In this document: one piece after another, positions 17,428-25,777 of the stretch
Numbering within the stretch: position 1 is the stretch's first letter
How the letters are laid out: every line of letters starts with the position of its first letter
NCBI GenBank assembly: GCA_049596955.1
Contig: JBMYMD010000001.1
Span: forward strand, 62,001-126,000
Direction: 5' to 3'
DNA: 64,000 nucleotides
Source: UBA3478 sp049596955
GTDB taxonomy: Bacteria; Bacteroidota; Bacteroidia; Flavobacteriales; Flavobacteriaceae
Made by a program: the position numbers and the translations under genes
The notes under the pieces: generated by a model
Told to the model about the DNA's origin: nothing
The model's input: only the letters and a program-made list of their open reading frames with translations
The model's database searches: none

Positions 17428-18477
17428 TTATAAAATCAACATGGCATCTCCGTAGGAATAGAATCTATACCCTTCTAATACAGCTTGTTTATAGGCTTTT
17501 TCCATTAGCTCATGTCCCATAAATGCAGACACCATCATCAGAAGCGTAGATTTAGGTAAATGAAAGTTCGTCACCATACAATTGGCAATACTAAAATCAT
17601 ATGGAGGAAAGATAAACTTATTGGTCCAACCTTCGTAGGGATTCAAATTGTGATTCGAAGAAACTGAACTCTCCAATGAGCGCATTACTGTAGTACCTAC
17701 AGCACATACTCTTCTCTTGCTATTTTTTGCATTATTGACTACATCAGTAGCTCGTTCGTCAATGATTAACTCTTCACTGTCCATTTTATGCTTGGATAAG
17801 TCTTCGACCTCTACTGGATTGAAAGTACCCAAACCAACATGGAGTGTGACTTCAGCAAAGTCTACTCCTTTTATTTCTAGGCGCTTGAGCAAATGTTTTG
17901 AAAAGTGCAGCCCGGCAGTAGGCGCAGCTACAGCACCGTCATATTTTGCGTATATAGTTTGATAACGCTCCTCATCCTCTGGTTCTACATCTCTTTTGAT
18001 GTATTTAGGTAGTGGAGTTTCTCCTAACTCTCTTAATTTTCTGCGAAAATCGGTGTAAGATCCGTCAAATAAAAAACGAAGTGTTCTACCTCTTGATGTT
18101 GTATTGTCAATGACCTCGGCCACAAGACTATCGTCCTCTCCGAAGTACAATTTATTTCCAATTCTTATTTTACGCGCTGGATCGACTAGAACATCCCATA
18201 AACGTTGTTCTTGATTGAGTTCTCTCAATAAAAACACTTCAATTCTCGCACCGGTCTTCTCTTTATTTCCGTAGAGACGAGCAGGAAAAACTTTGGTATT
18301 GTTGAGCACCATAACGTCTCCTTCATCGAAATAATCAAGAAGATCTTTAAACATCTTGTGCTCTATTTTGCCTGATTCTCTGTGAATCACCATTAAGCGT
18401 GATTCATCTCTATTTTCAGCAGGATATTCGGCCAATAACTCCTTCGGAAGTTCAAAATCAAAATTGGATAGTTTCAT
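17428..18477 (-). CDS. queA: tRNA preQ1(34) S-adenosylmethionine ribosyltransferase-isomerase
   Basis: QueA transfers the ribosyl group of SAM to preQ1 at tRNA position 34, making epoxyqueuosine. The 349-residue protein matches QueA end to end (FDFELPKELLAEYP, VLNNTKVFPARLYG, AAPTAGLHFS, NFHLPKSTLLMMVSAF). It is the first gene of its unit, directly behind a strong consensus promoter at 18496-18527. The leader is too short for a preQ1 riboswitch. A queuosine-precursor transporter is encoded at 58159-58872. Confidence 0.96.
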   Translation of the reverse strand: MKLSNFDFELPKELLAEYPAENRDESRLMVIHRESGKIEHKMFKDLLDYFDEGDVMVLNNTKVFPARLYGNKEKTGARIEVFLLRELNQEQRLWDVLVDPARKIRIGNKLYFGEDDSLVAEVIDNTTSRGRTLRFLFDGSYTDFRRKLRELGETPLPKYIKRDVEPEDEERYQTIYAKYDGAVAAPTAGLHFSKHLLKRLEIKGVDFAEVTLHVGLGTFNPVEVEDLSKHKMDSEELIIDERATDVVNNAKNSKRRVCAVGTTVMRSLESSVSSNHNLNPYEGWTNKFIFPPYDFSIANCMVTNFHLPKSTLLMMVSAFMGHELMEKAYKQAVLEGYRFYSYGDAMLIL

Positions 18478-18495
18478 AATGATGTATTAGGGGCG

Positions 18496-18527
18496 CAAAG
18501 ATACAATATTGAAAGGGGGCTTGTCAA
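18496..18527 (-). promoter_or_regulatory. Consensus promoter for queA-rlmN-polyprenyl synthase
   Basis: On the minus strand TTG (18525-18527) is followed 21 bases later by TATCTTTG (18496-18503). This matches the Bacteroidota TTG / TAnnTTTG promoter including the allowed spacing. It ends 18 bases before the queA ATG. Confidence 0.8.
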
Positions 18528-18545
18528 GAGATTCGTAAGAATAGT

Positions 18546-19784
18546 TTAATGACTCAACTGAAAGCCTATGCGCTTTAGGTCTTCCCAAAAATCGGGATAA
18601 CTCTTAGATACCACATCTGCTTGATTTATCTGCAGAGGTATACGAAGCGATAATGGTGCAAAAGCCATGGCCATTCGGTGATCTTGATAAGTGTCAATTT
18701 CTGCCTCATTACACGAGATTTGAGCCAGTTCTAAATGCAAACTATCTGCAGTAATACGAACTTTAGCTCCGCATTTTTCCAATTCAATTTTCATCGCATA
18801 TAGACGGTCAGTTTCTTTAATAGGTAAAGTGTGTAGACCGTATAAATCACAGCACACCCCTAGCCCTAAAGCAGTAACGGCAATTGTTTGAGCAATATCT
18901 GGAGCATCAGCCAAATCTAAGGTCAAAGGAGCTGAAGTAACTGCTGTATCGATTTTCTCTAAACGGACCTTATCTTTTAAAAATTGAGTACGAACTCCAA
19001 AACTTTCGTAAATGGTAGCTAAAACGCGATCGCCCTGTAGAGAAGATTCCTTTAGAACAGACAACTCTATTGAAGAACCTAAAGGACTCAGCGCAACAAT
19101 CGAATAGTAATAACTCGCAGCACTCCAATCGCTTTCTACGGCCATTTGGTCTACAATTAAATCTTCTAGATTTAAAGGCTCAACGCGAATACGATTGTTT
19201 AGAAATAAAACTTCAATACCTAAAGACTGCAATAAACCTTGAGTCATTTTAATGTAAGGAACAGAGGTAACCTTTCCAACCAAATCAATTTCTAATCCCT
19301 CAGGTAATGAGGGAGCAATAAGCATTAAAGCAGAGATGTACTGACTACTTATATCAGCCGGTAATGAAACTCTGTATTCAGTCAATTCAGTCCCTTGAAT
19401 TTGAAGGGGCGGAAAACCTTCCTTTTCAAGGTATTCAATTTTAGCTCCAAGATGCCTTAAGGCTTTAACTAATACTTCGATAGGTCTTTCTTTCATTCTT
19501 GAGGAACCTGTCAACTTCACTTTCGACCCTTCTCGGGTGGCAAAATACGCAGTCAAAAATCGCATGGCTGTTCCGGCGTGATGTATATCCACCGTTCCTG
19601 ATTTGGTCTGCAGTCCTTTTTTCATAACCTTAACATCATCAGCATTAGACAGGTTATCAATTGAAAAACGTTCAAAGAGTGCTTGTAGAATTAACAAGCG
19701 ATTGGATTCGCTTTTACTACCTGTAAGGCGCACCGAATCATTAAGCGTTTGATTTTGGTCTTTGTATATTTTCAATGCTTGCAT
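18546..19784 (-). CDS. aroA: 3-phosphoshikimate 1-carboxyvinyltransferase (EPSP synthase)
   Basis: AroA joins phosphoenolpyruvate to shikimate-3-phosphate, the sixth step of the shikimate pathway. The 412-residue protein has the phosphate-binding stretch LTGSKSESNR near residue 22, AGTAMRFLTA near 86 and the late EIDTYQDHRMAMAFAP segment. It is slightly shorter than E. coli AroA (427). It is the last gene of the aromatic operon; its start overlaps the MazG-like stop by one base. Confidence 0.95.
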   Translation of the reverse strand: MQALKIYKDQNQTLNDSVRLTGSKSESNRLLILQALFERFSIDNLSNADDVKVMKKGLQTKSGTVDIHHAGTAMRFLTAYFATREGSKVKLTGSSRMKERPIEVLVKALRHLGAKIEYLEKEGFPPLQIQGTELTEYRVSLPADISSQYISALMLIAPSLPEGLEIDLVGKVTSVPYIKMTQGLLQSLGIEVLFLNNRIRVEPLNLEDLIVDQMAVESDWSAASYYYSIVALSPLGSSIELSVLKESSLQGDRVLATIYESFGVRTQFLKDKVRLEKIDTAVTSAPLTLDLADAPDIAQTIAVTALGLGVCCDLYGLHTLPIKETDRLYAMKIELEKCGAKVRITADSLHLELAQISCNEAEIDTYQDHRMAMAFAPLSLRIPLQINQADVVSKSYPDFWEDLKRIGFQLSH

Positions 19785-20113
19785 TAATCGTTTAATTTGG
19801 GATTGTTGTGATGCCGCTCATGATCTCTCTTGGTTTTTAGGTCAAGTTTTTTGTCAAAGGCTTCTTTCAGGTTAACTCCTGTTTGATTGGCCAAACAAAG
19901 CACTACAAATAAGACGTCAGCAAGTTCTTCTCCTAAATCTTTTTCTTTATCGGATTCTTTTTCACTCTGCTCACCATATCGTCTGGCAATAATTCGAGCC
20001 ACCTCCCCAACTTCTTCTGTGAGTTGTGCCATATTGGTCAGCTCATTGAAGTAACGAACCCCGTGGGATTCAATCCACTGATCTACTTGTTTTTGTGCAT
20101 CTTCTATATTCAT
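19784..20113 (-). CDS. MazG-like nucleotide pyrophosphohydrolase
   Basis: This is a 109-residue single-domain protein of the all-alpha NTP pyrophosphohydrolase superfamily. The metal-binding helices show LTEEVGEVAR (about 31-40) and GEELADVLFVV (about 62-72). Such enzymes hydrolyse non-canonical or excess NTPs or dNTPs to monophosphates. The substrate is unknown. It lies in the aromatic operon between dtd and aroA with no or minimal gaps. Confidence 0.85.
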   Translation of the reverse strand: MNIEDAQKQVDQWIESHGVRYFNELTNMAQLTEEVGEVARIIARRYGEQSEKESDKEKDLGEELADVLFVVLCLANQTGVNLKEAFDKKLDLKTKRDHERHHNNPKLND

Positions 20114-20115
20114 AC

Positions 20116-20568
20116 TTATTCTCTGTTTTTAGAATCCATTGTAATGGTCACTGGACCGTCATTGAGCAAGTTTACTTTCATATCTGCCCCAAAAATACCG
20201 GTTTGTACTTTTTTAGGGATATAATTCTGTATTGCCGTTATAAATTGCTCATAGAGCGGTATAGCCTCTTCAGGTCTTGCCGCTGCGATAAAAGATGGAC
20301 GATTTCCTTTTTTAGTGGAAGCGTGCAAGGTAAATTGACTGATGACTAATACTTCTCCATCTATGTCTAGCAGTGACTTATTCATCAAATCATTTTCATC
20401 TCCGAATATGCGCATTTGCACAATTTTTCTACAGAGCCATTCGATATCCTCAGTGCTGTCCTCTTGAGTAATTCCAAGTAAAAGCAGCAATCCGTGATCA
20501 ATAGCGCCAACCACTTGTTCATCTACACGCACTGAAGCGTTTTTCACTCTTTGAATTACTACTCTCAT
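20116..20568 (-). CDS. dtd: D-aminoacyl-tRNA deacylase
   Basis: Dtd hydrolyses D-aminoacyl-tRNAs (classically D-Tyr-tRNA) and mischarged Gly-tRNA(Ala). The 150-residue protein is of standard length and carries SQFTLHASTKKGNRPSF and the C-terminal NDGPVTI motif. It shares one base with the rsgA stop codon and sits inside the tyrosine/phenylalanine biosynthetic unit. That is a plausible functional link, since free D-Tyr arises when tyrosine pools are high. Confidence 0.95.
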   Translation of the reverse strand: MRVVIQRVKNASVRVDEQVVGAIDHGLLLLLGITQEDSTEDIEWLCRKIVQMRIFGDENDLMNKSLLDIDGEVLVISQFTLHASTKKGNRPSFIAAARPEEAIPLYEQFITAIQNYIPKKVQTGIFGADMKVNLLNDGPVTITMDSKNRE

Positions 20569-21500
20569 TATCTGTAATTTAAGGCCTCATCATCATCGAG
20601 AATTTGCAAATAACTCTTGTATCGACTCATCGCAATTTCACCGGACGCATAGGCTTCTAAAACGGCACATTTAGGCTCGTCAACATGAAGACAATTATTG
20701 AATTTACAGTCTGCTTTCAACTCAAAAAACTCTCTAAAGAAAGAAGAGATTTCCTCTTTTTCAATATCGACTAATCCAAATCCTCTGATACCAGGAGTAT
20801 CAACTATACTACCACCAAAAGATAAATCGTGCATTTGTGCAAAAGTAGTGGTATGCTGTCCTTGTAGGTGTTGGGTTGATATTTCAGAGGTCTTGAGCCT
20901 AAGTCCTGGTTCAATAGTATTGACTAGGGTTGACTTTCCAACACCTGAATGCCCCGCAAACGAGGTGGTCTTATTCTTCATAAATGCTATAAGTTCTTGA
21001 CAGCTTGAAAGTTCTTTAGCAGAGAGTTTCAAACAGGTATACCCTATTTTCTCATAAACTGCAATCAACTCTTCGAGCGCTACCAATTCTTGTGCATCAT
21101 AGGTGTCAATTTTATTAAATACAAGAACTGTATTCACGTCAAAGGCTTCTGTAGAGACCAAAAAACGATCAATAAATACCGTTGATGTCACAGGATTATT
21201 CAAAGTGATCAACAAAAAAACCGTATCGATATTAGCAGCTATAATGTGCTGCTGTTTCGAGAGATTTACGGATTTTCGAACGATGGCATTTTTGCGTTTT
21301 TCAATGTCGTGAATAACCCCAGAAACATCGTCAGTCTGAGCTTCTAATTCAAAATGTACCCAGTCTCCTACAGCAACAGGATTGGTTGACTTGATTCCGT
21401 CCATTCTGAATTTCCCTTTAATTCTGCACGAATAGAACTCGCCATTCTCAGCTTTAACCTGATACCAACTTCCCGTAGATTTATATACTTGACCGCGCAC
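20568..21500 (-). CDS. rsgA: Ribosome small-subunit GTPase RsgA
   Basis: RsgA is a circularly permuted GTPase that acts late in 30S maturation. The 310-residue protein has an N-terminal OB fold, then G4 (FNKID), then G1 (GHSGVGKST) and G3 (DTPGIRGF), in the permuted order of the family. A C-terminal zinc knuckle is present (CKFNNCLHVDEPKC). The start is GTG at 21500, giving the usual RGQVYKSTGSWY N-terminus. It is 18 bases downstream of the DAHP synthase gene in the aromatic operon. Confidence 0.95.
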   Translation of the reverse strand: MRGQVYKSTGSWYQVKAENGEFYSCRIKGKFRMDGIKSTNPVAVGDWVHFELEAQTDDVSGVIHDIEKRKNAIVRKSVNLSKQQHIIAANIDTVFLLITLNNPVTSTVFIDRFLVSTEAFDVNTVLVFNKIDTYDAQELVALEELIAVYEKIGYTCLKLSAKELSSCQELIAFMKNKTTSFAGHSGVGKSTLVNTIEPGLRLKTSEISTQHLQGQHTTTFAQMHDLSFGGSIVDTPGIRGFGLVDIEKEEISSFFREFFELKADCKFNNCLHVDEPKCAVLEAYASGEIAMSRYKSYLQILDDDEALNYR

Positions 21501-21518
21501 GTAATCGTTTGGTAATAC

Positions 21519-22604
21519 TTAAGATTTGTTCAGGATTCTTTCCTGGTGATTGATCGATTCTTGATGGATTGCCTTGAACATTTTCAATACAAATTCTTCG
21601 CTTAGTCCTTTTTGCTCTCCTTCTAAAATCATTTTACCCAAAATCTCATTCCATCGATTGGATTGTAATACGGCTACATTGCGCTCCTTTTTAAGCTGAC
21701 CAATTTGTTGAGCAACACCCATTCGTTCAGAAAGCGTTTCGAGCAAAGCTTGATCGAGTACGTCTATATTCGATCTTAGAGCACCCAATTTAGAAGCGTA
21801 CTTTGATTCGTCGTCATCAACCTTGCGAATACGCAAGTCCTTCATGATTTCAACTAAGCGATCTGGAGTTACTTGTTGTGCTGCATCAGACCAAGCATTG
21901 TCAGGGTCACAATGAGTTTCGATCATCAATCCGTCAAAATTTAAATCCAAAGCCGTTTGAGAAATATCAAAAATCAAATCGCGCTTACCTCCAATATGGC
22001 TTGGATCATTAATGATAGGTAAATCAGGAAATTTACTCTGTAATTCAATACCCATTTGCCATTCTGGTATATTTCTGTACTTGGTTTTTTTATAAGTCGA
22101 AAACCCCCTGTGGATAACACCGAGTTTGGTAATCCCCGCATTATAAAAACGTTCAACTGCTCCTAACCACAGAGATAAATCTGGATTTACTGGATTTTTG
22201 ATCAAAACAATTTTATCTGTTCCCTTTAGGGCATCTGCTAATTCTTGAACATTGAATGGACTTACTGTGGTTCTAGCTCCAATCCATAACAGGTCAACAT
22301 CATTTTCTAAGGCCAAATCAACATGAGCCTTGTTCGCGACCTCGGTTGCTGTTTTAAGACCTGTTTCTTCCTTTACTTTTTTAAGCCAATTCAACCCAAT
22401 AGCACCTACACCTTCAAAATTACCTGGTCGAGTTCTTGGCTTCCATATCCCTGCACGATAGTAATTGACATCTGTATCTTTTAATTCGTGAGCTATTTTT
22501 AAAACCTGATCTTCGGTCTCTGCACTACAAGGTCCTGCAATGACTAAAGGATGTGACAATTGCATGTCGTTTAACCAATTTCTGAGTTCTTTCTTGTTTT
22601 CCAT
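21519..22604 (-). CDS. Bifunctional 3-deoxy-7-phosphoheptulonate synthase / chorismate mutase
   Basis: This 361-residue fusion joins the first shikimate step (DAHP synthase, type I-beta, about 1-255; GPCSAE near 19 and NDPSHIGGKR near 205) to a C-terminal AroQ-class chorismate mutase (about 268-361; helical, with RMGVAQQIGQLKKERN). It commits carbon to the pathway and turns chorismate into prephenate. In such fusions the mutase domain often mediates feedback inhibition. Its start overlaps the tyrA stop by one base. Confidence 0.92.
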   Translation of the reverse strand: MENKKELRNWLNDMQLSHPLVIAGPCSAETEDQVLKIAHELKDTDVNYYRAGIWKPRTRPGNFEGVGAIGLNWLKKVKEETGLKTATEVANKAHVDLALENDVDLLWIGARTTVSPFNVQELADALKGTDKIVLIKNPVNPDLSLWLGAVERFYNAGITKLGVIHRGFSTYKKTKYRNIPEWQMGIELQSKFPDLPIINDPSHIGGKRDLIFDISQTALDLNFDGLMIETHCDPDNAWSDAAQQVTPDRLVEIMKDLRIRKVDDDESKYASKLGALRSNIDVLDQALLETLSERMGVAQQIGQLKKERNVAVLQSNRWNEILGKMILEGEQKGLSEEFVLKMFKAIHQESINHQERILNKS

Positions 22605-23482
22605 TACTGTGATTTATTATTTGTTGGTATTCTATTAAGTATTGATTTTATTGAATTTATATCTTTCATTTCTGAGTGTATAAAAGCTTCGTTTTCTTCG
22701 ATTAGATTCTCTTTAAACTGCTGTAAATTGTCAATATAGCGTTCCAAAGAATCGATAACATTTTTTTTGTTTTGCAGAAATATAGGCGCCCACATCTCAG
22801 GTGAACTTTTAGCAAGGCGAACTGTGCTCTCAAAACCAGAACCGGCCATGTCAAAAATATTTTTTTCATCTGGTTCAAGTTGCATTACTGTCTTACCCAA
22901 CATAAAAGAAGAAATATGCGATAAATGTGAAACATAGGCTAAATGCTTATCGTGCATAACTGGATCCATATACCGAATTTCCATTTGCATACCCTCAAAA
23001 ACCGCCAATGCATTCTTAGCCAAATCAGCTCTGGTTTTATCGAATTCACATAGTATCTGAATTTTTTGAGTAAACAAATCTTTTATTGCTGCTTTTGGTC
23101 CTGAAAACTCAGTACCTGCAATGGGATGACACGCCAAAAACTGCGATCTCTTTGGATGATCTTTGACCGTTCTACATATTTCTTGTTTGGTCGATCCTGC
23201 ATCGACAACAAGTGTATGCTCATCTACAGTATCGAGCACCGCGCTTAATAGTTTACAAATAACCGTTACAGGAACAGCTAAAAAAACCAAATCGCAAGAC
23301 TTAAGTACATTGAGTTCTTTTACGTCATAAACAGCATCTATCCATCCTAAAGTGAGCGCTTGATTTCTATGCGCTTCACTTACATCTAAACCGATGAGCT
23401 CCACACCTTCGTATTGCGCTCGTATACTGATGGCAAAAGAACCTCCAATCAAACCTAACCCTATGACTCCGACTTTTTTCAT
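22604..23482 (-). CDS. tyrA: Prephenate dehydrogenase
   Basis: TyrA oxidatively decarboxylates prephenate to 4-hydroxyphenylpyruvate on the way to tyrosine. The 292-residue protein starts with a Rossmann NAD(P) motif (GVIGLGLIGGS, 4-14), followed by a VDAGSTK stretch and the substrate-binding segment FLACHPIAGTE near 115. The C-terminal half is the helical dimerisation domain. There is no ACT or mutase domain. It overlaps the upstream aminotransferase by four bases. Confidence 0.94.
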   Translation of the reverse strand: MKKVGVIGLGLIGGSFAISIRAQYEGVELIGLDVSEAHRNQALTLGWIDAVYDVKELNVLKSCDLVFLAVPVTVICKLLSAVLDTVDEHTLVVDAGSTKQEICRTVKDHPKRSQFLACHPIAGTEFSGPKAAIKDLFTQKIQILCEFDKTRADLAKNALAVFEGMQMEIRYMDPVMHDKHLAYVSHLSHISSFMLGKTVMQLEPDEKNIFDMAGSGFESTVRLAKSSPEMWAPIFLQNKKNVIDSLERYIDNLQQFKENLIEENEAFIHSEMKDINSIKSILNRIPTNNKSQ

Positions 23483-24627
23483 CTCGATTGAACACGTTTT
23501 AAGGCTTCTTCTATTTTAGGCTCTGGCACACATAATGAAAAACGAACAAAGCGATCGCCTTGTGAACCGAAAATATGACCAGGTGCAATAAATATATCAA
23601 ACTCATAAAGCAGCTGGTCCACAATTTGGTCAGCGGTTTTATCCGAGGGGATTTTACACCAAATAAACATACCAGCACTGTCTTTGTCGTAAGTTAAGCT
23701 CAGGTGATCTGCTATTTTGCACACGAGTTCTTTTCGTCTGTTGTAGACCTTGTTTTGTTCCTCAAACCAATTTGTACTAAGGGCTAAGGCTTTTGCAGCG
23801 CCTTTTTGAATTCCATAAAACATACCAGAATCCATATTTGATTTGACCTTTAACACTTCTTGTAAGGTATCCGCAGCACCGACGAGCATTCCAACACGCC
23901 ACCCTGCCATATTAAAGGTTTTTGAAATAGAATTCAGTTCTAAAACTGGATCTGTAGGTTGCACGTACTTCATGATAGAAGTTGGCTCATCGTTGGCGAT
24001 AAATGAATAGGGATTGTCGTTGACCAAAAGAATACCATGAGATTTAGCAAAATCTACTAAACGCTTATAATCATCTGAACTTAGTTTTGCTCCAGTGGGC
24101 ATATTGGGATAATTTACCCACATCAATTTTACCTCACTCAAATCTTGTTGCTCTAACCATTCAAAATCAACACACCAATTCTTTTTTTCATCCAATGGAT
24201 AGGCTATAATTTCAGCCTCTAACAATTTTGAAACTGAACTGTAGGTTGGATAACCTGGATTGGGCACGAGTACTTTATCACCTTTATTTAAAAAGGCCAT
24301 AGAGATATGCATGATGCCTTCTTTAGATCCCATCAGCGGAAGAATTTCTTTATCAGCGTCTAGAGAAACTTGATAATGTCTTTTGTAAAATGCTGCAATG
24401 GCAGTTCTCAATTCTGGAATACCTTGATAACTCTGATATTGATGAGCCGTTTGATCTTCAAGACTCGAAACCAGGGCTTGCACAACTTCTTGGTTTGGAC
24501 GTAAGTCAGGGCTTCCTATACCCATGTTGATAATGGGTTTTCCGGCAGTGATTAATTGCTTTACTTCTCTAAGTTTGCTCGAGAAATAGTATTCCTTAAC
24601 ACTTTGTAAACGCTGCGCTGTATTCAT
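23479..24627 (-). CDS. Class I aminotransferase, probably aromatic
   Basis: This is a 382-residue fold-type I PLP enzyme. The PLP lysine lies in LNSISKTFNMAGWRVG (Lys around 235), and the family Asp and Tyr are in LVNDNPYSF. The closest families are aspartate/aromatic and LL-diaminopimelate aminotransferases. The position between pheA and tyrA suggests it transaminates phenylpyruvate and 4-hydroxyphenylpyruvate to Phe and Tyr. That is inferred from context. Confidence 0.88.
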   Translation of the reverse strand: MNTAQRLQSVKEYYFSSKLREVKQLITAGKPIINMGIGSPDLRPNQEVVQALVSSLEDQTAHQYQSYQGIPELRTAIAAFYKRHYQVSLDADKEILPLMGSKEGIMHISMAFLNKGDKVLVPNPGYPTYSSVSKLLEAEIIAYPLDEKKNWCVDFEWLEQQDLSEVKLMWVNYPNMPTGAKLSSDDYKRLVDFAKSHGILLVNDNPYSFIANDEPTSIMKYVQPTDPVLELNSISKTFNMAGWRVGMLVGAADTLQEVLKVKSNMDSGMFYGIQKGAAKALALSTNWFEEQNKVYNRRKELVCKIADHLSLTYDKDSAGMFIWCKIPSDKTADQIVDQLLYEFDIFIAPGHIFGSQGDRFVRFSLCVPEPKIEEALKRVQSR

Positions 24628-24629
24628 GC

Positions 24630-25463
24630 CTAATCTTGGATTTGTTTTAAGTGATCGGAATAAACTCCAAGAACTTGAGCGTCTTCTGCCATGAGCTCTA
24701 TGAGTGCTAAAGCCTTTTGAAAATAAGCGTAGTCGTCAAAGGTAACATCCACAAAAAAAGCGTATTTCCATGGGGTTTCTATAACCGGCAAGGATTGTAT
24801 TTTGGTTAAATTCAACCGACAATCACTCATCATGTTTAAAATCGCAGCAAGGCTTCCTCTTTTGTGTTCGGTTAAAAATCGTAAAGAGGCTTTGTTTGTA
24901 TTTTCTGTATCAAGTTCACCTTGCTCCTTAGTAACGATTAAAAAGCGAGTAGAATTGGTTTTTAAATTTTGGATATCAGTGGCTAGGGTTTCAAGTTCAT
25001 ATAGATTTGCCGCCAATCCGGGCGCAATCGCAGCAATCCCCAGTTGATTGTTCTCGTGAATCTGCTGGGCAACAAGAGCCGTATCAGCAGCCTCTACTAA
25101 TTTTATTTGAGGATACTTCTTAAAGAAATTGGTGCACTGTAAAAGAGCCATAGGATGCGAATGCACCTCAACAATATCTTGTATACGTTGACCTTCTTTA
25201 GCCATTAAATGATGTGAGATTTCTTGATAATACTCACCAATGACTTTAAGGTTGTGGTCGTAAAGTAAGGCGTAATTTGGAATGATTGAACCAGCCAGAG
25301 AATTTTCAATAGCCATTACGCCCATATCGGCCTGATCACTCAAAAGTTTCTGAACCACAGATTCGAAAGAATGGCAGAGCAACAACTCATTTCCTTCTCC
25401 GAAATAAGAATTCGCCACAATGTGATGGTTTGACCCTAATATTCCTTGTATTGCTATTTTCAT
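24630..25463 (-). CDS. pheA: Prephenate dehydratase
   Basis: This enzyme converts prephenate to phenylpyruvate. The 277-residue protein has a bilobed dehydratase domain (IQGILGSNHH at the start, NSLAGSI near 55, TNSTRFLIV near 170) and a C-terminal ACT domain (about 190-277) that normally binds phenylalanine for feedback inhibition. The Phe-site sequence is slightly altered (SLPVIETPWKYAFFVD). It is the first structural gene of the aromatic operon. Its ATG is three bases after the U-tract of an attenuator terminator. Confidence 0.93.
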   Translation of the reverse strand: MKIAIQGILGSNHHIVANSYFGEGNELLLCHSFESVVQKLLSDQADMGVMAIENSLAGSIIPNYALLYDHNLKVIGEYYQEISHHLMAKEGQRIQDIVEVHSHPMALLQCTNFFKKYPQIKLVEAADTALVAQQIHENNQLGIAAIAPGLAANLYELETLATDIQNLKTNSTRFLIVTKEQGELDTENTNKASLRFLTEHKRGSLAAILNMMSDCRLNLTKIQSLPVIETPWKYAFFVDVTFDDYAYFQKALALIELMAEDAQVLGVYSDHLKQIQD

Positions 25464-25466
25464 ATC

Positions 25467-25495
25467 AAAAAAAAAGCCCCGATAAAACGGGACTT
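25467..25495 (-). terminator. Attenuator terminator upstream of pheA
   Basis: On the minus strand, AGTCCCG and CGGGGCT form a 7-bp stem (one G-U pair) around a TTTTAT loop and are followed by nine T residues. This is a strong intrinsic terminator. It lies between the Phe/Tyr-rich leader peptide and pheA, with the ATG three bases beyond the U-tract. It can only be regulatory, because the genes it precedes have no other visible promoter. Confidence 0.88.
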
Positions 25496-25515
25496 CTAAT
25501 ATTTTATATACATAC

Positions 25516-25566
25516 TACAACGCCCCTGTTTCAATTACTGAAATAAGCAAAATAATAAGCGTTGTA
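25516..25566 (-). promoter_or_regulatory. Alternative RNA pairing segments of the phe/tyr attenuator
   Basis: Leader codons 8-10 contain TACAACGC (25559-25566). Its exact complement GCGTTGTA lies downstream at 25516-25523, giving an 8-bp 1:2 hairpin. Segment 2 also holds GGGGC (25522-25526), which can pair with GTCCC of the terminator's first arm (25489-25493), giving a 2:3 antiterminator. A ribosome stalled at the Phe/Tyr codons would cover segment 1, free segment 2 and prevent the terminator. This is the classic four-segment layout, inferred from base pairing only. Confidence 0.75.
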
Positions 25567-25587
25567 CGTAAAATTTTTTCCAAACAT
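25531..25587 (-). CDS. Phe/Tyr-rich leader peptide of the aromatic operon
   Basis: This minus-strand ATG-to-TGA frame encodes 18 residues, MFGKNFTYNAYYFAYFSN, with four Phe (2, 6, 13, 16) and four Tyr (8, 11, 12, 15). It is the only short frame in the pheA leader with this bias, and it is followed by alternative hairpins and an intrinsic terminator. By analogy with pheL and trpL it senses charged tRNA-Phe and tRNA-Tyr by ribosome stalling. -7-like boxes TATATTCG (25592-25599) and TATTTTCA (25613-25620) lie upstream; neither has a clear -33 partner. The remaining ~150 bases up to the gldA-like gene hold only that gene's promoter. Confidence 0.85.
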   Translation of the reverse strand: MFGKNFTYNAYYFAYFSN

Positions 25588-25748
25588 GTGGCGAATATAT
25601 AAAATTCACAGCTGAAAATAGTTCTCTGTACTTTTTTTTTGACTTTTTATCGTTTTACGGTTGCATTTAGGAGATTATTTAATCTTAAGTTCGAATTATT
25701 GTTAATTCTTCATCGTTTATAGCGTCGGAATCAATTATTCATATGTCT

Positions 25749-25756
25749 TATTTTTG
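25749..25756 (+). promoter_or_regulatory. -7 promoter element for the gldA-like gene
   Basis: TATTTTTG on the plus strand fits TAnnTTTG and ends 21 bases before the ATG at 25778. No -33 TTG is obvious. Confidence 0.55.
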
Positions 25757-25777
25757 ATAAAGAAATGAGCTTACCCC

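Noticed and set aside
18478..18545. A preQ1 riboswitch before queA
   Set aside because: The predicted transcript start leaves fewer than 20 bases before the ATG, too short for any preQ1 aptamer.
25464..25777. tRNA or mobile-element remnant in the longest gap
   Set aside because: The gap is explained by the leader peptide, attenuator and divergent promoter; no cloverleaf, CCA end or inverted terminal repeats were seen.
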